NCBI GenBank assembly: GCA_030431755.1
Contig: JAUIIK010000042.1
Location: forward strand, 1-37,088
Direction: 5' to 3'
Source: Chloroflexia bacterium
Lineage (GTDB): Bacteria; Chloroflexota; Chloroflexia; Thermomicrobiales; CFX8
DNA: 37,088 nucleotides
Positions 31,678 to 37,088 of the stretch are shown here, piece after piece; within the stretch, counting starts at the first letter, position 1, and each line of letters opens with the position of its first letter. The position numbers and the translations under genes are program-made. The notes beneath the pieces are model-generated. The model saw nothing but the letters and a program-made list of their open reading frames with translations, did no database searches and had not been told where the DNA came from.

Positions 31678-33654
31678 GTGTCAGAACGTTCCAACCTGCA
31701 GCTCGATGAGCTATGGGCCCAGATTTCTCGTGGCGGAGTTAGCCGCCGCGATGTGCTCAAGCGCAGCCTCGCGCTTGGCTTGAGCGCCCCGGTCATCGCC
31801 GGTCTGCTCGCCGCCTGTGGCGGCGATGATGATGACGACGATGATGACGATGACGATGATGGCGGCGACGCCGCCACGAACACCCCGGAAAGCTCCGGCG
31901 GTGGCGAAGATGATGCGACCGCAACTGAGCCGCCCTCTGCGCCAGGCGCAAACGCCGATCAGACGGCAACGGCGGAGGCCCAGGCGGACGAGCCCACCGA
32001 AGAAGAGATGACCGACGAGCCCACGGCGACCGAAGAGTCATCCGAGCCGATGACGCGTGGTGGCGGCGGCAAGATCACGTTGCTCTACTGGCAAGCCCCG
32101 ACGATCCTCAACATGCACCTGGGCCAGGGCACGAAGGACTTCCACGCCGGCCAGGTCATCCTCGAACCGCTGGCTTACTTTGGTCCGGGCGAAGAACCGC
32201 AGCTCGTACTCGCGGCCGAATGGCCCTCGGTCGAGGCGGGCACCCTTGACCCGGACGGCAACTTCGTCATCTGGAAGCTCAAAGAAGGCGTCGTCTGGCA
32301 CGACGGTGAGCCATGCACCGCCGAAGATGTCCGCCTAACCTGGGAATATGCGACTAACACAGATACGACCGCAACGACTGTCGCCTCATTTGCGCCGGTG
32401 GAGAGTGTCGAGGTCATCGACGACCTCACCGTGCAGGTGAACTTCATCGAGCCGAATCCGGCCTGGTTCGACGTCTTCGTTGGCGGTAACGGCTGCATCA
32501 TCCCGTCGCATATTATGTCCGACTTCGTCGGCACCGCCGCGCGCGATGCGCCGTTCAACCTCGCGCCGGTCGGCACCGGCCCCTGGAAGCTGAACACCTT
32601 CAACCCCGGTGATACGGTCCTCTACGACATCAACGAGGACTATCACATGGAAGGTTTGCCCTTCTTCGACGAGGTTGAGGTGAAGGGTGGCGGCGACGCC
32701 ACGTCGGCCGCGCGCGCGGTCATGGTGACAGGCGAGGCCGACTGGGCCTGGAATCTCCAGGTTGAGCCCGAGATTCTTGATCAGATGGAGTCAGATGGCG
32801 GCCAAGGTGTTCAGGTGGCGACGCCGGGCACCAGCGCCGAGCGCATCTACATCAACTTCGCCGACCCGAACGTCGAAGTCGATGGCGCGTTCGCCGAGCC
32901 GACCACCACGCACCCCATCTGGCAGCATAAGCAGGCGCGCGAGGCGCTCAACCTGGCCATTCAGCGCGATCTGATTGCCACCCAGCTCTATGGCGCTGCC
33001 GGTGTTGCGACCGGCGACAACATGAATGTCCCGGCTCGGTTCAAGCTCAACTGGCCATGGGAATACAACATGGACGCGGCCGCCGAGAAGCTGGCTGAGA
33101 TCGACTTCCCGGATGCTTTCGACAACACCAGCATCCTGTACCAGACGTCGGTCAACTCGGTCCGGCAGAAGAACCAGGAGATCGTCAAGGCTGACCTGGA
33201 GACGCTGGGCTTCACCGTTGAGTTGAAGAGCATCGACTCGGGTGTCTTCTTCTCGTCGGACGCGGGCAACCCGGACACGTTGGCGCACTTCTATGCCGAC
33301 ATCCAGATGTACACCAATGGCCCTGGCTCGCCATATCCAATCGCCTGGGCGGCACGGTATCGTCACGACAACATCGCCGAGCAGGCGAACAACTGGGCGT
33401 TGACGAACAGCATGCGCTACGTCAACGAGGATTATGCCCCGTTGCACGACCGGGCCAAGACGGCGATTGATGAGGACGAGCAGCTGGAGATCTGGACCGA
33501 GATGTTGAGCCTCGCCTACGAGGACATCGTCGAGGTGCCGATCGTCTGGCGTGGTGGCGCGGCGGCGGTCCACAACCGCATCGGCTGGGTTGAAACCGTT
33601 AGCCCGTGGCAGCCGACGCCGATCGATCAGCTCAAGTTCTGGACCCTAGCCTAA
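31678..33654 (+). CDS. Tat lipoprotein solute-binding protein 3, family 5 (peptide type)
   Basis: 658 residues from GTG 31678; AAGGAG sits 7 nt upstream, whereas the ATG at 31672 is too close to it. Tat motif SRRDVLKRSL (RR 23-24), lipobox LLAAC (Cys47), GG and 12 Asp (31825-31860). The linker (PPSAPGANADQTATAEAQAD, EPTEEEM) matches copy 1, but the binding domain matches copy 4: PSHIMSDFVGTAARDAPFNLAP, LAHFYADIQMYTNGP, NNWALTNSMRY. The swap suggests recombination between copies. It belongs to the second ligand-pocket class. Ends with its own terminator. Confidence 0.93.
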   Translation: MSERSNLQLDELWAQISRGGVSRRDVLKRSLALGLSAPVIAGLLAACGGDDDDDDDDDDDDGGDAATNTPESSGGGEDDATATEPPSAPGANADQTATAEAQADEPTEEEMTDEPTATEESSEPMTRGGGGKITLLYWQAPTILNMHLGQGTKDFHAGQVILEPLAYFGPGEEPQLVLAAEWPSVEAGTLDPDGNFVIWKLKEGVVWHDGEPCTAEDVRLTWEYATNTDTTATTVASFAPVESVEVIDDLTVQVNFIEPNPAWFDVFVGGNGCIIPSHIMSDFVGTAARDAPFNLAPVGTGPWKLNTFNPGDTVLYDINEDYHMEGLPFFDEVEVKGGGDATSAARAVMVTGEADWAWNLQVEPEILDQMESDGGQGVQVATPGTSAERIYINFADPNVEVDGAFAEPTTTHPIWQHKQAREALNLAIQRDLIATQLYGAAGVATGDNMNVPARFKLNWPWEYNMDAAAEKLAEIDFPDAFDNTSILYQTSVNSVRQKNQEIVKADLETLGFTVELKSIDSGVFFSSDAGNPDTLAHFYADIQMYTNGPGSPYPIAWAARYRHDNIAEQANNWALTNSMRYVNEDYAPLHDRAKTAIDEDEQLEIWTEMLSLAYEDIVEVPIVWRGGAAAVHNRIGWVETVSPWQPTPIDQLKFWTLA

Positions 33655-33685
33655 GCCATAGGCTAACTAGCCAACGGGCAAAGAG

Positions 33686-33726
33686 ACGGTCGCGGACATC
33701 CAGTCCGCGGCCGTTTTTCGTATACC
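33686..33726 (+). promoter_or_regulatory. Terminator of copy 3 joined to candidate promoter of copy 4
   Basis: Stem ACGGTCGCGGA (33686-33696)/TCCGCGGCCGT (33704-33714) with one G-U pair, followed by TTTTCG: a good intrinsic terminator. Loop CATCCAG (33697-33703) is exactly 17 nt before TATACC (33721-33726). Confidence 0.65.
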
Positions 33727-34014
33727 GAGCATGAAGTCCACACATGGTTGTGGGAGGCACATCCTGTACGGGGGAGAGGAGGGTGTGCGGACCCGGCAGC
33801 GATGAGGCCGTCGCATGTGAACAAGCCACCTCGACGACCTCTGGCATGAGTTGATTGTCGCTCTCGTCCCGCTCGGGGCGTGGGCGAACTTCTGTGTTGT
33901 TTCGTCGCTGTTGGAGCCGCACGGCTCTGGAGCGTCGAACGGTTCTTCAGTTTCGGCCCAGACGCTTTGGTGCTGGGCACGATTCGGATTTCTGTTGAAT
34001 CAAGGAGCATGCTC
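33727..34014 (+). other. Leader region of solute-binding protein gene 4
   Basis: Gap between copies 3 and 4 is 360 nt. GAGAGGAGG at 33774-33782, at about the same distance from TATACC as in the copy 3 leader. The last 18 nt before the coding sequence, AAGGAGCATGCTCGTGTC, are identical to copy 3. No gene seen. Confidence 0.4.
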
Positions 34015-35991
34015 GTGTCCGAACGTTCCACCATTCAGCTCGATGAGCTTTGGGAACAGATATCGCGTGGCGGGCTTAGCCGCCGCGATGTGCTACGCCG
34101 CGCGCTGGCGCTGGGTCTCTCCGCGCCGGTAATTGCCGGTCTGCTGGCCGCCTGTGGCGGTGATGACGACGACGATGATGACGATGACGACAGCGGCGGC
34201 GATGACGCTACAGCCACGTCGGATGACTCCGGGGCCGGCGGGGACGATCCCACCGCGACCGAAGCACCCGCCGCGCCAGGGGCAAACGCAGACGCGACGG
34301 CAACCGCCGACGCGCGCGCCAGTGAACCAACCGCTACCGAGGGCGACGAAGATGAGCCCACGGCTACCGAAGGCTCCAGCGAGCCGATGACCCGTGGCGG
34401 CGGCGGCAAGGTGACGCTGCTCTACTGGCAGGCGCCGACGATCCTCAATATGCACCTGGGACAGGGCACCAAGGACTTCCACGCCGGTGGCGTGATTCTG
34501 GAGCCGCTTGCATACCTCGGTGTCAATGAGGAGCCGCAGCTATTGCTCGCGGCCGAATGGCCCTCGGTCGAAGCCGGCACGCTCGACCCGGACGGCCTCT
34601 TTGTTGTGTGGAAGCTGAAGGAAGGCGTTGTCTGGCACGACGGCGAGCCCTTCACCGCCGAGGATGTGCGCCTGACCTGGGAGTACGTCACAAATCCCGA
34701 TACGACGGCGACGACCCTCGCGACATTCGAGGCCGTCGAGAGCGTCGAGGTCATCGACGACCTCACCGTGCAGGTGAATTTCACCGAGCCGAACCCCGCC
34801 TGGTTCGATGTCTTCGTCGGGAGCAACGGCTATATCATCCCGTCGCACATCATGTCCGAGTTCGTTGGCGAGGCGGCCCGAGACGCACCCTTCAACCTCG
34901 CGCCAATCGGCACCGGTCCGTTCAAGCTCAACACCTTCAACCCCGGTGACACGGTGTTGTATGACATCAATGAGGACTATCACATCGAAGGCGTGCCATT
35001 CTTCGATGAAGTCGAGATCAAGGGCGGTGGCGACGCGACGTCGGCGGCTCGCGCGGTCATGGTGACGGGCGAGGCCGACTGGGCCTGGAACCTCCAGGTC
35101 GAGCCCGAGATTCTTGATCAGATGGAGGCGGAAGGCGGCCAGGGTGTCCAGGTGGCGACGCCAGGCACCAGCGCCGAGCGCATCTTCATCAACTTCGCCG
35201 ACCCGAACGTCGAAGTCGACGGCGCGTTCTCCGAGCCGACCACGACGCACCCCATCTGGCAGCATAAGCAGGCGCGTGAGGCGCTCAACCTGGCCATTCA
35301 GCGCGACGTCATCGCGACGCAGCTGTACGGCGCGGCCGGCGTGCCGACCGGCGACAACATGAACGTCCCGGCGCGCTTCAAGCTCAACTGGCCATGGGAA
35401 TACAACATGGACGCGGCCGCCGAGAAGCTAGCCGAGATCGACTTTCCCGCGGCCTTTGACAACACGACGATTCTCTATCAGACATCGGTCAACTCGGTAC
35501 GGCAGAAGAACCAGGAGATCGTCAAGCAGGACCTCGAGACGCTCGGCTTCACCGTCGAGCTCAAGAGCGTCGACTCCGGGGTGTACTTCTCGTCCGACGC
35601 CGGCAATCCGGACACGTTGGCGCACTTCTACGCCGACATTCAGATGTATACCAACGGCCCGAGTTCGCCGTACCCGATCGCCTGGGCGGCGCGTTTCCGC
35701 ACCGACCAGATCGCCGAACAAGCGAACAACTGGGCGCTGACGAACAGTATGCGCTACAACAACCCGGACTATGACCCGCTGCATGATCGGGCCAAGACGT
35801 CGATCGACGAAGACGAGCAGCTGGAGATCTGGACCGAGATGCTGGGCCTCGTTTACGAGGACATCGTCGAGGTGCCGATTGTCTGGCGCGGCGGCGCGGC
35901 GGCGGTTCACAACCGCATCGCCTGGGTCGAGGATGTCAGCCCCTGGCAGCCGACGCCAATCGATCAGCTGATGTACTGGACGTTGAAGTAG
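34015..35991 (+). CDS. Tat lipoprotein solute-binding protein 4, family 5 (peptide type)
   Basis: 658 residues from GTG 34015 with AAGGAG 7 nt upstream, the same arrangement as copy 3. Tat motif SRRDVLRRAL (RR 23-24), lipobox LLAAC (Cys47), GG and 10 Asp (34162-34191). Linker is its own (EAPAAPGANADATATADARA). Binding domain as copy 3: SHIMSEFVGEAARDAPFNLAP, DTLAHFYADIQMYTNGP, NNWALTNSMRYNNPDYD. Differences from copy 3 are mostly conservative. Followed by a 12-bp hairpin and then, 425 nt later, the permease gene, so it is the copy next to the transporter core. Confidence 0.93.
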   Translation: MSERSTIQLDELWEQISRGGLSRRDVLRRALALGLSAPVIAGLLAACGGDDDDDDDDDDSGGDDATATSDDSGAGGDDPTATEAPAAPGANADATATADARASEPTATEGDEDEPTATEGSSEPMTRGGGGKVTLLYWQAPTILNMHLGQGTKDFHAGGVILEPLAYLGVNEEPQLLLAAEWPSVEAGTLDPDGLFVVWKLKEGVVWHDGEPFTAEDVRLTWEYVTNPDTTATTLATFEAVESVEVIDDLTVQVNFTEPNPAWFDVFVGSNGYIIPSHIMSEFVGEAARDAPFNLAPIGTGPFKLNTFNPGDTVLYDINEDYHIEGVPFFDEVEIKGGGDATSAARAVMVTGEADWAWNLQVEPEILDQMEAEGGQGVQVATPGTSAERIFINFADPNVEVDGAFSEPTTTHPIWQHKQAREALNLAIQRDVIATQLYGAAGVPTGDNMNVPARFKLNWPWEYNMDAAAEKLAEIDFPAAFDNTTILYQTSVNSVRQKNQEIVKQDLETLGFTVELKSVDSGVYFSSDAGNPDTLAHFYADIQMYTNGPSSPYPIAWAARFRTDQIAEQANNWALTNSMRYNNPDYDPLHDRAKTSIDEDEQLEIWTEMLGLVYEDIVEVPIVWRGGAAAVHNRIAWVEDVSPWQPTPIDQLMYWTLK

Positions 35992-36023
35992 GGGCGTTTC
36001 TCGCTCTTAGTTCAACATCTTTT

Positions 36024-36052
36024 CTGGCCGCGGGCAGGCTGCCCGCGGCCAG
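36024..36052 (+). terminator. Terminator of solute-binding protein gene 4
   Basis: Perfect 12-bp stem CTGGCCGCGGGC (36024-36035)/GCCCGCGGCCAG (36041-36052), loop AGGCT. Unlike the three earlier ones it lacks the CATCCAG loop and the TATAC element. Confidence 0.75.
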
Positions 36053-36416
36053 CTTGCGTGTCGCCGGGCAACGCGTCGGAATGGCAGCGGCCGCCGTGTG
36101 TCCGATTCACTGCATCATAAGGAATCCGGATCAGCGATTCATACCGTATATTGAACTGACCCCTGGGTTTCTGTTCTGAGGGCTCATTGTAGGCGCAGCT
36201 AAACGTGATGTCGTGCTGTGGGCGAAACATCTGCGAATGTTGGGAAACCTACTAGGACGGCAATGATGGGCGTGCTATAGTCTGCGATGAACCCGTTATT
36301 GCAGGGGCAAATGATCCATACCACCGCCCGCGAGGGGGACTCACGGTCACGGGAAGCGGTGGAATCGGCATATTCCGATGCTGGTGTGCGCACCGGCGAG
36401 TGCGGAAGCAGGTGAG
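36053..36416 (+). promoter_or_regulatory. Upstream region of the permease gene
   Basis: 364 nt without a gene. TATAGT at 36276-36281 is a good -10; TAGGAC 17 nt before it is a weak -35. ATCGG-CATATT-CCGAT (36364-36379) is a symmetric site 38 nt before the start codon and could be an operator or leader hairpin. Confidence 0.4.
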
Positions 36417-37088
36417 ATGGGAAGGTTTCTGATTCGCCGGGTACTCGCGGCGATCCCGACGTTGTTCGTGATTTCGTTGATTATTTTCTCGATTCTGGCG
36501 CTCGCGCCAGGCGATCCACTTTCGGATCTCGCGCTGAATCCTTCGGTGCCCCCGGAAGTGCAGCAGAAGATCCGGGAAGACCTCGGCCTTGAGGATCCCA
36601 TCCCGGTGCGCTACGGCAAGTGGCTGACTTCCTCGACGCTCGGCCAGTTCGGGCTCTTCGGCTACGAACCGCTGACATCGTTCCGCACCCGCGCCCCCGT
36701 CATGGACCAGGTCCGAGAGCGTTTACCGCGGACATTGTGGATTAGCGGAACGGCGCTGCTCTTGGGCGTGCTCGTGGCAATCCCGGTCGGTGTGCTATCG
36801 GCCGTCAAGCAGTACTCGATCTTCGACCAGGTTGCGACGACGCTGACGTTCTTTGGCTTCTCAATCCCAACCTTCTTTACCGGCCTCTTATTCATCCTGT
36901 TATTCAGCATCCAGTTAGGCTGGTTACCGTTTATCTATAGATCGACATTAGAGCAAGACAAATGGTCGCCCGAATGGATCTGGGCGATGCTCAAGCAATC
37001 GATCATGCCGATCGTTGTGCTCGGGCTCTTCTCGGGCGCGACATTGACCCGCTATGTGCGCGCGTCGATGCTTGAGAATCTCCATCTC
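36417..37088 (+). CDS. ABC transporter permease, DppB/OppB type (3' truncated by window)
   Basis: 224 codons are present; the frame is open at the window end. N terminus MGRFLIRRVLAAIPTLFVIS, then APGDPLSDLALNPSVPPE and REDLGLEDPIPVRYGKWL, is the standard start of DppB/OppB-type permeases. Membrane segments near 10-30, 100-125, 135-160 and 185-205. The last residues TRYVRASMLENLHL begin the EAA loop that contacts the ATPase. Forms the inner-membrane channel used by the binding proteins encoded upstream. ATG 36417 has AGGTGAG close before it. Six Leu codons are TTA, rare for this GC-rich window. The second permease and ATPases are expected beyond the edge. Confidence 0.93.
   Translation, partial: MGRFLIRRVLAAIPTLFVISLIIFSILALAPGDPLSDLALNPSVPPEVQQKIREDLGLEDPIPVRYGKWLTSSTLGQFGLFGYEPLTSFRTRAPVMDQVRERLPRTLWISGTALLLGVLVAIPVGVLSAVKQYSIFDQVATTLTFFGFSIPTFFTGLLFILLFSIQLGWLPFIYRSTLEQDKWSPEWIWAMLKQSIMPIVVLGLFSGATLTRYVRASMLENLHL

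Overview
The window looks like chromosomal DNA of a high-GC member of the Chloroflexi, most like Thermomicrobia/Sphaerobacter relatives. This is inferred from gene content and style: VanW/peptidoglycan-binding protein, DUF4399-like secreted protein, MocR and PucR regulators, M42 and M24 peptidases, hyuA/hyuB, and Tat-type lipoprotein solute-binding proteins with poly-Asp tethers. No similarity search was possible. The first ~460 nt do not fit this picture: they read as an internal piece of a proteobacterial crtF-type carotenoid O-methyltransferase, so the left edge is probably a chimeric join or a recent import.

Layout. 1-830: crtF-like fragment, then an inverted-repeat intergenic element and a palindrome. 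830-3261: an HxlR-type regulator divergent from a nitroreductase that is followed by purD. 3374-4916: an orphan NarL-type response regulator and a NUDIX ADP-ribose pyrophosphatase. 5144-7333: a large VanW-family surface protein. 7519-10142 (minus): rpsP, khpA and rimM, then citrate synthase; rimM appears to start at CTG. 10360-13364 (minus): a secreted DUF4399-like protein and a MocR regulator, divergent from a PucR regulator that precedes an M42 aminopeptidase. 16392-18190: a lipoprotein cytochrome c divergent from an M24 Xaa-Pro peptidase. 18871-20632 (minus): overlapping accD-accA, divergent from hyuA. 20781-26577: hyuA, two small glyoxalase-fold proteins, a candidate SOS-controlled small RNA, a secreted hypothetical protein (minus) and hyuB.

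26988-37088 is the most unusual part: four consecutive paralogous family-5 (peptide/opine/nickel type) solute-binding lipoproteins of 653-659 residues, followed by the start of one DppB-type permease that runs off the window. Each binding-protein gene has its own long leader (360-410 nt) and its own terminator. The three terminators lying between copies share a loop (CATCCAG) that sits exactly 17 nt upstream of a TATAC(T/C) element although the stems have diverged, so each may act both as terminator of one gene and promoter of the next. The copies form two classes (1/2 and 3/4) in the ligand-binding part, but their linkers pair differently (1 with 3), indicating mosaic evolution.

Functionally, peptidases, PucR/MocR regulators, HyuA/HyuB and the binding-protein array suggest uptake and breakdown of peptides or cyclic amides, beside housekeeping genes. 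Good sigma70-like promoters (TTGACA-like, 16-17 nt spacers) are visible before khpA, rpsP, the DUF4399-like gene, the cytochrome, hyuA, the glyoxalases and the small-RNA candidate.
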